Source: Ensifer sp. IC4062
GTDB taxonomy: Bacteria > Pseudomonadota > Alphaproteobacteria > Rhizobiales > Rhizobiaceae
NCBI RefSeq assembly: GCF_020193575.1
Contig: NZ_JADYVD010000040.1
Span: 1 to 64,000, forward strand
DNA: 64,000 nucleotides
Direction of reading: 5' to 3'
Both the position numbers and the translations under genes were made by a program. Numbering within the stretch: position 1 is the first letter of the stretch; each line of letters begins with the position of its first letter. Shown in pieces: positions 29,224-40,538 of the stretch. Below the pieces are notes generated by a model. The model saw nothing but the letters and a program-made list of their open reading frames with translations. It did no database searches and was not told the origin of the DNA.

Positions 29224-30752
29224 TGGATATCCGCGCCGCGGAAATTTCCGCAATTCTCAAAGATCAGATCAAAAATTTCGGCCAGGAAGCAGAAGTCTCC
29301 GAAGTTGGCCAGGTGCTTTCCGTCGGTGACGGTATCGCCCGCGTCTACGGCCTCGACAACGTTCAGGCAGGCGAGATGGTCGAATTCCCGGGTGGAATTC
29401 GCGGCATGGCGCTGAACCTCGAAGCAGACAACGTCGGTGTCGTTATCTTCGGCTCCGACCGTGACATCAAGGAAGGCGACACCGTCAAGCGGACCGGCGC
29501 CATCGTGGACGTCCCGGTTGGTCCGGAACTGCTCGGCCGCGTTGTCGACGCGCTTGGCAACCCGATCGACGGCAAGGGCCCGATCAATGCCAAGCAGCGC
29601 GCCCGCGTTGACGTCAAGGCTCCCGGCATCATTCCGCGCAAGTCGGTTCATGAGCCGATGTCCACCGGTCTCAAGGCGATCGACGCGCTTATCCCGGTCG
29701 GCCGCGGCCAGCGCGAGCTCGTCATCGGCGACCGTCAGACCGGCAAGACCGCGATCATTCTCGACACTTTCCTGAACCAGAAGCCGATCCACGACAACGG
29801 CCCGGAACAGGACAAGCTCTACTGCGTCTACGTCGCCATCGGTCAGAAGCGTTCGACCGTTGCTCAGTTCGTGAAGGTTCTCGAAGAGCGCGGCGCGCTG
29901 CAGTACTCGATCATCATCGCCGCGACCGCTTCCGATCCGGCTCCGATGCAGTACCTCGCTCCGTTCGCCGGCTGCGCGATGGGCGAATATTTCCGCGACA
30001 ACGGAAAGCATGCGCTGATCGGCTATGACGACCTTTCCAAGCAGGCCGTCGCTTACCGCCAGATGTCGCTTCTGCTGCGCCGCCCGCCGGGCCGCGAAGC
30101 CTATCCGGGTGACGTTTTCTACCTGCATTCTCGCCTTTTGGAGCGCGCCGCGAAGCTCAACGACGACAATGGTGCCGGCTCGCTGACGGCTCTGCCGGTC
30201 ATCGAAACGCAGGGCAACGACGTGTCCGCGTTCATCCCGACCAACGTGATCTCGATCACTGACGGTCAGATCTTCCTCGAAACCGACCTGTTCTACCAGG
30301 GCATTCGCCCGGCCGTTAACGTCGGTCTCTCGGTTTCGCGCGTCGGCTCCTCCGCTCAGATCAAGGCGATGAAGCAGGTCGCAGGCTCGATCAAGGGCGA
30401 ACTCGCGCAGTACCGCGAAATGGCGGCCTTCGCACAGTTCGGCTCGGACCTCGATGCCGCAACGCAGCGGCTCTTGAACCGCGGTGCTCGCCTCACCGAA
30501 CTCCTGAAGCAGCCGCAGTTCTCGCCGCTGAAGACGGAAGAGCAGGTGGCGGTGATCTTCGCTGGCGTCAACGGCTACCTCGACAAGCTGCCGGTCAACC
30601 AGGTCGGCAAGTTCGAGCAGGGCCTGCTCTCCTACCTGCGCTCGGAAGGCAAGGACGTGCTGGAAACGATCCGCACGGAAAAGGCGATTTCCGACGACAC
30701 CAAGGGCAAGCTGAAGGCGGCAATCGACACCTTCGCTAAGTCTATCGCCTGA
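29223..30752 (+). CDS. atpA: ATP synthase F1 alpha subunit
   Basis: Non-catalytic nucleotide-binding subunit, 509 residues, with P-loop GDRQTGKTA, the [15 protein letters not shown] terminus that contacts delta, and the [17 protein letters not shown] signature near the C terminus. Its start overlaps the atpH stop (TGATG). With AtpD it forms the alpha3-beta3 hexamer on the cytoplasmic side of the inner membrane. Confidence 0.98.
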   Translation: MDIRAAEISAILKDQIKNFGQEAEVSEVGQVLSVGDGIARVYGLDNVQAGEMVEFPGGIRGMALNLEADNVGVVIFGSDRDIKEGDTVKRTGAIVDVPVGPELLGRVVDALGNPIDGKGPINAKQRARVDVKAPGIIPRKSVHEPMSTGLKAIDALIPVGRGQRELVIGDRQTGKTAIILDTFLNQKPIHDNGPEQDKLYCVYVAIGQKRSTVAQFVKVLEERGALQYSIIIAATASDPAPMQYLAPFAGCAMGEYFRDNGKHALIGYDDLSKQAVAYRQMSLLLRRPPGREAYPGDVFYLHSRLLERAAKLNDDNGAGSLTALPVIETQGNDVSAFIPTNVISITDGQIFLETDLFYQGIRPAVNVGLSVSRVGSSAQIKAMKQVAGSIKGELAQYREMAAFAQFGSDLDAATQRLLNRGARLTELLKQPQFSPLKTEEQVAVIFAGVNGYLDKLPVNQVGKFEQGLLSYLRSEGKDVLETIRTEKAISDDTKGKLKAAIDTFAKSIA

Positions 30753-30779
30753 GCGGGCTTCATTTAGGACGGACAACGG

Positions 30780-33199
<2,420 letters not shown>

Positions 33200-33210
33200 T
33201 TTGCATCGTA

Positions 33211-33241
33211 AACCGTGGCGTGAACAGTTCGCGCCACGGTT
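33211..33241 (+). terminator. Terminator-like hairpin between atpD and atpC
   Basis: AACCGTGGCG, an 11-base loop, then CGCCACGGTT make a perfect 10-bp stem 11 bp after the atpD stop, followed by a short TTTC tail. The 122-bp atpD-atpC gap is the longest in the operon. The hairpin could attenuate transcription into atpC or stabilise the atpD message end. Confidence 0.6.
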
Positions 33242-33321
33242 TTCATCCTGCCGCGACGAGCGGCGGAGAACATGCCACAGCCGCTGCCAACCGGCGGCGC
33301 GCGCACCAGAAGTGAATGGTC

Positions 33322-33726
33322 ATGGCCGACAGTTTCAATTTTGAGCTTGTTTCCCCCGAGCGCCTGCTGCTTTCGGAAAAGGTGACGGAAGTCGTCATCC
33401 CGGCAACCGAGGGCGAGATGACCGTGATGGCCAATCACGCGCCGACGATGACGACCGTCAAGCCGGGCGTGGTTACCGTGAAGATGGCTGACGGCAAGAC
33501 CGAGCGTTTTGCGGTTTTCGGCGGCTTTGCCGATATCCTGCCGACCGGTTGTACGCTGCTCGCCGAGTCCGCCGTCCACGTCGACGAACTCGATCGTACG
33601 GTGCTGGAAAACCGCATCGATGCAGTTCGGGCCGAACTGGAAGGCGCGGGCGACGAGAAGAAGACGCGTCTTGAGCAATTCATCGCCGAACTGACGAAGC
33701 TCGGGGAGATCGTCATCCCGGCCTGA
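33322..33726 (+). CDS. atpC: ATP synthase F1 epsilon subunit
   Basis: Rotor subunit and ATPase inhibitor, 134 residues. It has the beta-sandwich N-terminal domain (FELVSPERLLLSEKVTEVVIPATEGEMTVMANHAP) and a C-terminal helical hairpin rich in charged residues (ENRIDAVRAELEGAGDEKKTRLEQFIAEL). ATG at 33322 matches the usual MADSFNFEL start; ATG at 33316 is also in frame. It ends the operon, and a strong terminator follows. Confidence 0.95.
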   Translation: MADSFNFELVSPERLLLSEKVTEVVIPATEGEMTVMANHAPTMTTVKPGVVTVKMADGKTERFAVFGGFADILPTGCTLLAESAVHVDELDRTVLENRIDAVRAELEGAGDEKKTRLEQFIAELTKLGEIVIPA

Positions 33727-33759
33727 AAGGGTCATCCCGATAAGGGATAATGCCTACCG

Positions 33760-33784
33760 AACCCCGCCTCGAGCGGGGTTTTTT
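33760..33784 (+). terminator. Intrinsic terminator of the atp operon
   Basis: AACCCCGC-CTCGA-GCGGGGTT followed by TTTT: a perfect 8-bp stem with a T-run of six, 34 bp after the atpC stop. A canonical Rho-independent terminator. Confidence 0.88.
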
Positions 33785-33879
33785 CGTGTCCGGCGCATGT
33801 GCCCCCGCATTCGCCGCGGCGATGGCGGGGAAGACCGTTCAAGCGACCGGACCTTACTGCTGCGATGTCGCCCGGTTTG

Positions 33880-34050
33880 CCCCTCACCCTAACCCTCTGC
33901 CGGCAGGCGGGGCGAGGGGAAGCCGTCGCGGCTCTCCCGCCGTCGCCATCGATCTCTCTTCACCACGGGCGGCGAGGGGACTTAAGTGGGCGCCGCGCGC
34001 CTCTTTCGTCCGATTGCGGGGAGAAGGTGGCCGCCAGGCCGGATGAGGGG
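33880..34050. repeat. RIME-type intergenic mosaic repeat
   Basis: The element opens with CCCCTCACCCTAACCCTCTG, CCGGCAGGCGGGGCGAGGGG and closes with GGGGAGAAGGTGGCCGCCAG, GCCGGATGAGGGG. These are the hallmark ends of the Rhizobium-specific intergenic mosaic element family. It fills most of the 439-bp gap between atpC and the minus-strand saccharopine-dehydrogenase-like gene. Open frames across it are artefacts. A shorter copy lies at 61642-61702. Confidence 0.75.
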
Positions 34051-34088
34051 GGAGCGGTTTCCGGGACGGGATGACTCTTGAACGTAAA

Positions 34089-34113
34089 AATGCCCGGACC
34101 ATGTCCGGGCATT
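34089..34113 (-). terminator. Terminator of the saccharopine-dehydrogenase-like gene
   Basis: AATGCCCGGAC-CAT-GTCCGGGCATT is a perfect 11-bp stem. On the minus strand it is followed by TTTTTACG, a T-tract, so it terminates the minus-strand gene ending at 34166. Confidence 0.85.
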
Positions 34114-34165
34114 CGTGATTTCATTTCGTCGGCGCGCTGGAAACGCCCGCCTTAGGAGGAACGCT

Positions 34166-35269
34166 TCAGCTCGCGGCGCGCTCCGTCTCGTGCTTCTGGG
34201 CGTAGTAATGACCGAAGCGGTTGGCGAGGAAGGTGTCGAGTGCGATGTCCTCCTGGCGGACGAAGCCCTTCGTCGCGATCTTGCCTTCGGCAAGCAGGTC
34301 GAGGACGGCGCAGATGCTGCCAGCCGTGGTGATCTGGATGCCGCTCTGCATGCGTCCGGCGACGACGCCGCTATAGACCTTGTTGGCGTAGGTTTCCTGA
34401 ACCAGGCGACCTTCGCGGAAGCCGGAGACGGTGACGAAAATGACGACGACGTCCTGCGTGGTGGTCGGCAGGGCGTTCTCCAGAATGTCCTTCAGCACCT
34501 CGCGGCGATGGCGCAGGCCAAGGTCGTTCAGGAGCGCCTTGAAGATGGCGGCGTGACCCGGGTAGCGGATCGTCTTGTAGTTCAGCGTGCGTACCTTACC
34601 CTTCAGGCTTTCGCAGAGTGTGCCGAGGCCGCCCGAAGTATTGAAGGCTTCGTAGATGACGCCGTCGAGCGAAAATTCCTCGCGCTCTTCCATAGCCGGA
34701 ACTTCGATCAACGAACCTTCGACGATTGCTTCGCAGGGCTCGATATATTCGTTGATGACGCCGTCCGTGCTCCAGGTCAGGTTATAGTTGAGGGCATTGG
34801 ACGGATATTGCGGCAGGGCACCGACGCGCATGCGCACGCTTTCCAGCGTCTCGAATCGCTTCGCCAAGTCGTTGGCGACGATCGAGATGAAGCCCGGTGC
34901 AAGGCCGCACTGCGGAATGAAGGCGGTCTTCGCTTCTGCGGCGATCGCCTTGACCTGGCGGGTCGATTCGACGTCTTCGGTCAGGTCGAGATAGTGGATC
35001 TCGGCTTCGGCAGCGGCCTCGGCGATGGCGACCGTCAGGTGGAACGGCGCGGCGCTCAACACGGCGAACTTGCCGGTTAGCAGACCAACCAGGGCTTTGC
35101 GGTCGGCGATGTCGACGACGGCGGTTGAAATAGCATCGTGCTTTTCGACCTGTACCAGCTGCTCGGCACTACGGTCGGCAACGCAGACGCGATAGTCGCC
35201 GGTATGCGCCAGCATGCGCGCGATTGTGGAGCCGATCTTTCCGGCACCGATGACAACGATTTCTTTCAT
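34166..35269 (-). CDS. Saccharopine dehydrogenase family protein
   Basis: A 367-residue oxidoreductase with N-terminal Rossmann motif GAGKIGS (8-14) and the family pattern VLSAAPFHLTVAIAEAA, YLDLTED and PQCGLAPGFISIVANDL. These are typical of lysine-ketoglutarate reductase/saccharopine dehydrogenase and carboxynorspermidine-synthase-like proteins. It is divergent from an Lrp/AsnC regulator 123 bp away, which suggests amino-acid-responsive control, with lysine or a related amine as a reasonable guess. The exact substrate is not determinable here. Confidence 0.85.
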   Translation of the reverse strand: MKEIVVIGAGKIGSTIARMLAHTGDYRVCVADRSAEQLVQVEKHDAISTAVVDIADRKALVGLLTGKFAVLSAAPFHLTVAIAEAAAEAEIHYLDLTEDVESTRQVKAIAAEAKTAFIPQCGLAPGFISIVANDLAKRFETLESVRMRVGALPQYPSNALNYNLTWSTDGVINEYIEPCEAIVEGSLIEVPAMEEREEFSLDGVIYEAFNTSGGLGTLCESLKGKVRTLNYKTIRYPGHAAIFKALLNDLGLRHRREVLKDILENALPTTTQDVVVIFVTVSGFREGRLVQETYANKVYSGVVAGRMQSGIQITTAGSICAVLDLLAEGKIATKGFVRQEDIALDTFLANRFGHYYAQKHETERAAS

Positions 35270-35392
35270 TCTTTTCCCCGGGGTATGAGCTTCTTCATAT
35301 TCTATACTCTCGCGATGCCATGTTGATTTGAAGCGTTGATACGGCTAAATCGCCGGTCAATATTCGGCAATTCGCCAAAATGGACCGACGAT

Positions 35393-35824
35393 ATGCAGGT
35401 GACCGACAAGGACCGCGAACTCCTCGCCATCTTGAGCGAGAATGCACGCATGCCGACGGCGACGATTGCCCGCAGGCTCGGCCTTTCGCGCACGACGGTG
35501 CAGGCGCGAATCGAGCGGCTGGAGCGCGAGGGCGTCATTGCCGGCTATGGCGTGCGGCTTTCGGAAAGCTACGAGAAGGCCCTGGTGAAGGCGCATGTGC
35601 TGATCACCATCGCGCCGCGGGCGCTGAGCCGCGTTACGCCGGAGCTAGGCGCAATACGTGAGATCCGCACGCTGCATTCCGTCAGCGGCAGTTTCGATCT
35701 CATCGCGGTCGTGGCGGCCGCCTCGATCAGCGAGCTCGACCTGTTGATCGATCGGATCGGCGAAATCGATGGGGTTGAAAAGACGCTGTCGTCGATCATT
35801 CTTTCGACCCGCATCGACCGCTGA
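35393..35824 (+). CDS. Lrp/AsnC family transcriptional regulator
   Basis: A 143-residue regulator with N-terminal helix-turn-helix (DRELLAILSENARMPTATIARRLGLSRTTVQARIERLE, about 6-44) and C-terminal RAM/ligand-binding domain (residues about 64-140). The start at ATG 35393 fits the family length; a longer frame back to 35336 lacks homology. It is divergent from the saccharopine-dehydrogenase-like gene and probably controls it; the 123-bp shared region contains GGC-AATTC-GCC symmetry near 35368-35378. Confidence 0.92.
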   Translation: MQVTDKDRELLAILSENARMPTATIARRLGLSRTTVQARIERLEREGVIAGYGVRLSESYEKALVKAHVLITIAPRALSRVTPELGAIREIRTLHSVSGSFDLIAVVAAASISELDLLIDRIGEIDGVEKTLSSIILSTRIDR

Positions 35825-35836
35825 GCGGTGGCGGGT

Positions 35837-36724
35837 TCACTGTTCTGATTGCTCAGTCGCCGATGGAGGGGCGCGGTCGGGCACGGCGTCTGGCGCGTTC
35901 CAGGCCGCCGGGCCGCGCACGAAGGAAAGAGCGGAACCGTCTCCAGGAGTAAGCCACCTGCTGCGATCGAAGAAGAGTTCGGCAATGCTCTTCGGCCGTG
36001 CTCGCGCCGTTTGGTTGGCGAGGAAATTGTAGCGGGGAACGTCGCCCGATTCCTGCTTGAACTGGATGCGGCTGCCGAAGCGTTTGAGGTCGAATTCCTG
36101 GAGCGCCTGGATCCGCAAGGCGATACTTTCGCTATCCGCCCAGCGGACCTGCGTCAGGAATACCGCGGCGGCTTTGGCGGCGGCGCTGGTGACCGCCTGC
36201 GCGTCCTCGCGTCGTTCGATATTCAGCTTCACGCGGAACGAGGTGATGTCGTCTTCGCCGCTGCCCTTGACGAAAATGAAGATCGACGATGGGTTGTCTT
36301 CGCCCGGCCGGGCAAAGGGAATGAGCGACGAGCACTCCCATCGGCCGCTCTCGGCGGATTTCCACTCGAGTTCGCGAAAGCCCGCATCGCGCAAGCCTTC
36401 GCAAAGCGCGCGCGGGTCGCTGCGGATCGCGCGCAGAAACTGCTGTTCCGGTGTGTGTAGATCCTCAAAGGTCCGGGCCGGCAGCAACATGCGCGGTGCC
36501 TCCGGTTTCTTGGAGACCTTGCGTGCCGGCGTGGTTTGCTTCGTCTCCTCCGCTTGTTTCGCCGTCTCCAAGAATGTCGTCGGCAATCCGACGGCCGTGA
36601 GAAGCTGTTTCAGATTGCGCTGCTCGTTGGCAAGGAGAACAGTTGCGAGGATCGCGGTGAAGACGAGCCCCACGGCAAGGAAGAAAAAAGCGATGCCGGA
36701 ACGGCCTTTCTGCTTCATCTCCAT
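35837..36724 (-). CDS. Membrane-anchored hypothetical protein (DUF6030-like)
   Basis: A 295-residue protein with one N-terminal membrane helix (about 10-32), a Lys/Pro-rich linker (60-80), and a soluble domain beginning LHTPEQQFLRAIRSDPRALCEGLRDAGF with two Cys. It resembles rhizobial proteins grouped under DUF6030, from memory and without certainty. The bulk would be periplasmic. It is convergent with the Lrp gene (12 bp between stops) and lies 128 bp downstream of the LysR gene on the same strand. Confidence 0.7.
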   Translation of the reverse strand: MEMKQKGRSGIAFFFLAVGLVFTAILATVLLANEQRNLKQLLTAVGLPTTFLETAKQAEETKQTTPARKVSKKPEAPRMLLPARTFEDLHTPEQQFLRAIRSDPRALCEGLRDAGFRELEWKSAESGRWECSSLIPFARPGEDNPSSIFIFVKGSGEDDITSFRVKLNIERREDAQAVTSAAAKAAAVFLTQVRWADSESIALRIQALQEFDLKRFGSRIQFKQESGDVPRYNFLANQTARARPKSIAELFFDRSRWLTPGDGSALSFVRGPAAWNAPDAVPDRAPPSATEQSEQ

Positions 36725-36852
36725 CCGGCGTCAATGCCCCGCCTCGAGTAGCGCCTGACCGACCCAAGTTGAGGTGTCCGCGGCAAGCGTCACAAAGCGC
36801 GCAGCCAAAGTTCCGCTGCACCGGAGCTGCCGCTCCATGTGAGGCGCGCCGT

Positions 36853-37764
36853 TCATGCCGGCCTGCTCAGCGCTGCATGGAGGCGAAGCACCTCGTCGGT
36901 CGATGGCCGGTTGCGCGGCAGCCCGAGATAATAGCCGTAGCCGGAGGCGAGGCTTCGTTGGCCGAGCATCGCCAGTCGGCCGTCTTTGAGATGTTCCCGC
37001 ACCAGGCCGAGGCTGCCGAGGGCCACGCCGTCGCCACGCACGGCCGCATCGACCGCCATCACATAGGTTGAAAATGTGTATTTCGGGCGCGGCTTCGCGC
37101 CGTGCCGGGAGGGCTCGACCCGCTCGAACCACTTCTGGAACGAAATCCAATGGGCGTTGAAGCGATCGTAGTCGATGAGATCGAGCGCTGCGATAGTCCC
37201 AGGCTGCAAGTCGGCCGCCTGAAGGCCCCGGGCGGCGAGGTAGTCGGGCGAGGCGACCGGTGCCAGCTCTTCGGCGATCAACAGGGTCAGCGACCAGCGC
37301 GGGTGGTCTCCGGTCGAATAAAGGATGACGAGGTCGTTATTCTCCGAGGCAAGCTCGGAGGGGCTGTCGGTCGTCAGGAGACGGATCGAAATGCCCGGGT
37401 TCTCCTTGCCGAATTCGCGCAGTCGTGGGCCGAGCCAGAGGTGGGAGACCGAGCCGCTCGCGGCAATCGAGATCGTCTGGCCGGTGGCACCGCGGAAAGG
37501 TTCGAGGCTCTCCTCGAGATAGTCGAGGGAGGCGCGTACCCGCTGGAAAAGCCGCTCGCCTTGCGGTGTCAGCTCCAGATTCTTGCCGCGGCGGCTGAAG
37601 AGCTGACTCCCGAGGTGATCCTCAAGCGTCTTGATGCGACGGCTCACGGCCGCCTGGGTGATGTTGAGCTCGCGACCGGCGCGGGAAAAGTTCATGTGCC
37701 GGCTCGCGGCATCGAAGACGCGGAAGACCTCCAGCGGAATGCGATCGAGCAGACGGTTTTCCAT
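36853..37764 (-). CDS. LysR family regulator (GcvA-like)
   Basis: A 303-residue LysR-type regulator: N-terminal winged helix (FDAASRHMNFSRAGRELNITQAAVSRRIKTLEDHLGSQLF, about 17-56), linker helix and periplasmic-binding-like effector domain ending VREHLKDGRLAML. The IPLEVFRVFDAA start and ITQAAVSRRIK are typical of the GcvA group. It is divergent from the alcohol dehydrogenase operon by 100 bp; a TTCA-N7-TGAA site lies between. It is the likely regulator of that operon, and the effector is unknown. Confidence 0.92.
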   Translation of the reverse strand: MENRLLDRIPLEVFRVFDAASRHMNFSRAGRELNITQAAVSRRIKTLEDHLGSQLFSRRGKNLELTPQGERLFQRVRASLDYLEESLEPFRGATGQTISIAASGSVSHLWLGPRLREFGKENPGISIRLLTTDSPSELASENNDLVILYSTGDHPRWSLTLLIAEELAPVASPDYLAARGLQAADLQPGTIAALDLIDYDRFNAHWISFQKWFERVEPSRHGAKPRPKYTFSTYVMAVDAAVRGDGVALGSLGLVREHLKDGRLAMLGQRSLASGYGYYLGLPRNRPSTDEVLRLHAALSRPA

Positions 37765-37792
37765 GACTTCAGGTTATCAAAAAGGCCGAAAA

Positions 37793-37807
37793 TTCACCGG
37801 ATTTGAA
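37793..37807. promoter_or_regulatory. LysR-type T-N11-A site
   Basis: TTCA-CCGGATT-TGAA is a palindrome that fits the LysR T-N11-A rule. It is centred 29-43 bp upstream of the LysR gene and 58-72 bp upstream of the alcohol dehydrogenase start. This is the position expected for a regulator controlling both directions. Confidence 0.5.
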
Positions 37808-37864
37808 AATATCAGATCGTGTTGCAGGGTAAAGCCGCGACGCAGGCCAGCCGGGAGCACGACC

Positions 37865-39004
37865 TTGCAGTTCTCCATGTCCTTCATTCCGGAAATCCGT
37901 TTGGGAGAGAATATTCATCAGACACTTGGCCTGGCCGCAAGGACGCTTGGCGCGCAACGCGCGATCATCGTTATCGATGTCTTTCTCGCGCAGTCCGGTT
38001 TGAGCGAGAGTATTACGAAAGCGCTCGAGCGGGAGGGTATCCGCGCCCGCATCTTCTCCGATTTCACTGGCGAGCCGAAACTTGCCCACCTGCATGCGGC
38101 GCTTGATATGACAATGGGCTCCGATCTCGTGATCGGCATCGGCGGCGGCTCGGCGCTCGACATCGCCAAGATCGTCGCCTGTTGCGCTGCCTCTGGCCGG
38201 GATCCGATGCACTACGCGCTCGCCGCCAATCCGCTGCCGAAAAATCCTTTGAAGAAGATCCTGGTGCCTTCGACCGCCGGAACCGGATCCGAGACCTCCG
38301 CCACTAACATTTTCTCCGGGCCGGAAGGCAAGAAGCTCTGGATCTGGGGGGCGGAGACCAAGGCCGATCTGGTGCTGCTCGATTCATCGTTGACGGTAAC
38401 CTTGCCCGCCGATCTCACCGCCTGGTGCGGGCTCGATGCGTTCGTCCACGCTTTCGAAGCGGCGACCAACCGCAACACGCACAGCGGCGCCCAGTTCTAC
38501 GCGCATGAGGCGCTGCGGCTGATTGCCGGCGCGCTGGAGACGGCGGTGAAGGAGCCCGGCAATCTGGAGGCGCGCGGCAAGATGCTGCTCGGTTCCTGCC
38601 TTGCCGGAATTGCCATCGACAATTGCGGCACGGCGATCGCGCATAACATCAGCCATGCACTGGCCGGGCTCGCACCGCTGCATCACGGGCTTGCCACCGC
38701 GCTTGCCTTCGAGGCGACGATCGGCTGGCTCGTCAAGGCGGAAACGGCCGACCTCGACCGTGCCGCAAGATCCTGCGGCGTCGACAAGGCTGCCGATCTT
38801 CCTGCCTTCGTCTCCGATCTGATGGACCGCTGCGGCGTTGTGCGCGCTTTGCCGAAGACATTCGGCGCCTTCGACGCCGACGATCTTGCCCGCGAGATGA
38901 GGGCTTCGGAAAACCAGCCGATGCGCCGCTCGACCATCCGCGACGTGACGGATGCCGATATCGACCGCTTTGCCGCCAAGTTGATGGCGCTGGCGAAAGG
39001 ATAA
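37865..39004 (+). CDS. Iron-containing alcohol dehydrogenase
   Basis: A 379-residue group III (Fe) alcohol dehydrogenase: NAD-binding IGIGGGSALDIAK (about 90-102), PSTAGTGSETSATNIF, and metal ligands D191, H195, H260 and H274 in GLDAFVHAFEA and HNISHALAGLAPLHHG. The TTG at 37865 is chosen because GGGAG lies 7 bp upstream; ATG at 37877 is in frame but 19 bp away. It is followed after 4 bp by an aldehyde dehydrogenase, so an alcohol is probably oxidised to an acid in two steps. The substrate is unknown. Confidence 0.9.
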   Translation: MQFSMSFIPEIRLGENIHQTLGLAARTLGAQRAIIVIDVFLAQSGLSESITKALEREGIRARIFSDFTGEPKLAHLHAALDMTMGSDLVIGIGGGSALDIAKIVACCAASGRDPMHYALAANPLPKNPLKKILVPSTAGTGSETSATNIFSGPEGKKLWIWGAETKADLVLLDSSLTVTLPADLTAWCGLDAFVHAFEAATNRNTHSGAQFYAHEALRLIAGALETAVKEPGNLEARGKMLLGSCLAGIAIDNCGTAIAHNISHALAGLAPLHHGLATALAFEATIGWLVKAETADLDRAARSCGVDKAADLPAFVSDLMDRCGVVRALPKTFGAFDADDLAREMRASENQPMRRSTIRDVTDADIDRFAAKLMALAKG

Positions 39005-39008
39005 TGAG

Positions 39009-40508
39009 ATGACGAACGAATACACGCGTGCCCATTGGGAGAGCCTGCTGGCCGAACTGAAGCCCGAGGGTCGGCATTTCATCGATGGCGCGCACAGGGC
39101 CTCCGCGTCCGGCGCGACGTTCACGCGCGTCCGGCCGATGGATGGAAGGCCGGGCGCGGAACTGGCACGCGGTAATGCCGCGGATATTGATGCCGCCGTG
39201 GCAGCCGCCCGCGCTGCGTTCGACAGCGGGACCTGGCGAAAAAAGGAGCCGCAAGAAAAGAAGAAGATCCTGCTCAAATGGGCGGATCTCATCCGGCAGC
39301 ATGGCGAGGAGCTCGCTTTGCTGGAAACGCTCGATGTCGGCAAGCCGATCATGGCGTCTCTGAACGTCGATGTCCGGCTCGCGGCTGACGGCATCCAATA
39401 TTACGGCGAGATGATCGACAAGCTCTATGACGAGATTGCGCCGACCGGTCCGAACGCGCGCGCCCTGATGCGGAAAGTGCCGCTTGGCGTCATCGGTGCG
39501 ATCACGCCGTGGAACTATCCGCTGATCATCGACGCCTGGAAGCTTGGGCCGGCGATCGCGGCCGGCAATTCGGTCGTGCTGAAGCCGGCCGAACAGTCTT
39601 CGCTCTCCGTCATCCGTCTTGCGGAACTCGCGATGGAGGCGGGGCTTCCGACGGGTGTGTTCAACGTCGTCACCGGATACGGAGAGGAAGCTGGCAAGCC
39701 GCTGGCGCTGCACATGGATGTCGACATGATCGCCTTCACCGGCTCGACCGAGGTCGGCAAGCTGATCATGGGCTATGCGGCGCAATCGAACGTCAAGCGC
39801 GTGGCGCTGGAATTGGGCGGCAAGTCGCCGCTCGTCGTCTTCGAGGACGCCGACCTCGATGCGGCGGCAAGTGCCGCCGCCTGGGGCTGTTTCTACAATT
39901 CCGGCGAAACCTGCCACGCTTCGACGCGTCTGATCGTTCAGCGCTCGGTACAGGAGAAGCTGATCGAAAAGGTCGAGGCGGTGACCAGGCGCGAGATCAC
40001 GCTCGGCCATCCGCTCGATCCTTCGGCGCAAATCGGCGCCTTGATCGAGGAAGAGCACATGACCAAGGTGCTTTCGATGATCGACGCCGGTGATAGGGAG
40101 GGCGGACGCCGTGTCTTCGGGGCAGAGCGGGTGATGAGTGAAACCGGCGGCTATTATGTTTCGCCCGGCGTCTTCGTCGACGTGACCAACGACATGACCC
40201 TCGCGCGCCAGGAAATCTTCGGACCGGTGCTCGCCGCCATTCCTTTCGACACGGAGGAGGAGGCGCTGAGGATCGCCAACGACACGATCTACGGGTTGGC
40301 GGGCGCCGTCTTCACCCGCGACATGGACCGGGCGCATCGCTTCTCGGAATCGATCCATGCGGGCACGGTTTGGATCAACACCTACGACATGTCGAACTTC
40401 GCGACACCTTTCGGCGGCTTCAAGCAATCCGGCTTCGGGCGCGACCGTTCGGTGCATGCGATCGACAAATATTGCGACTACAAGACCATCTGGCAGCAGT
40501 TCGGTTAA
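39009..40508 (+). CDS. Aldehyde dehydrogenase family protein
   Basis: A 499-residue NAD(P)-dependent aldehyde dehydrogenase with all catalytic residues in the standard places: N169 (PWNYP), K192 (KPAE), E268 (LELGGKSP) and nucleophile C302 (GETCHA). The overall pattern resembles gamma-glutamyl-aminobutyraldehyde and betaine-aldehyde dehydrogenases. It lies 4 bp after the Fe-alcohol dehydrogenase and 30 bp before the enolase-superfamily gene, in one operon. Confidence 0.93.
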   Translation: MTNEYTRAHWESLLAELKPEGRHFIDGAHRASASGATFTRVRPMDGRPGAELARGNAADIDAAVAAARAAFDSGTWRKKEPQEKKKILLKWADLIRQHGEELALLETLDVGKPIMASLNVDVRLAADGIQYYGEMIDKLYDEIAPTGPNARALMRKVPLGVIGAITPWNYPLIIDAWKLGPAIAAGNSVVLKPAEQSSLSVIRLAELAMEAGLPTGVFNVVTGYGEEAGKPLALHMDVDMIAFTGSTEVGKLIMGYAAQSNVKRVALELGGKSPLVVFEDADLDAAASAAAWGCFYNSGETCHASTRLIVQRSVQEKLIEKVEAVTRREITLGHPLDPSAQIGALIEEEHMTKVLSMIDAGDREGGRRVFGAERVMSETGGYYVSPGVFVDVTNDMTLARQEIFGPVLAAIPFDTEEEALRIANDTIYGLAGAVFTRDMDRAHRFSESIHAGTVWINTYDMSNFATPFGGFKQSGFGRDRSVHAIDKYCDYKTIWQQFG

Positions 40509-40538
40509 GGTTTGCGCAGGAGAGGGATCGGAGGAGCC

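Noticed and set aside
28608..30776. 722-codon open frame antisense to atpH-atpA
   Set aside because: Opposite highly conserved ATP synthase genes with no independent support.
33750..34046. Small open frames after atpC
   Set aside because: They run through the atp terminator and the RIME repeat and show repeat-derived composition.
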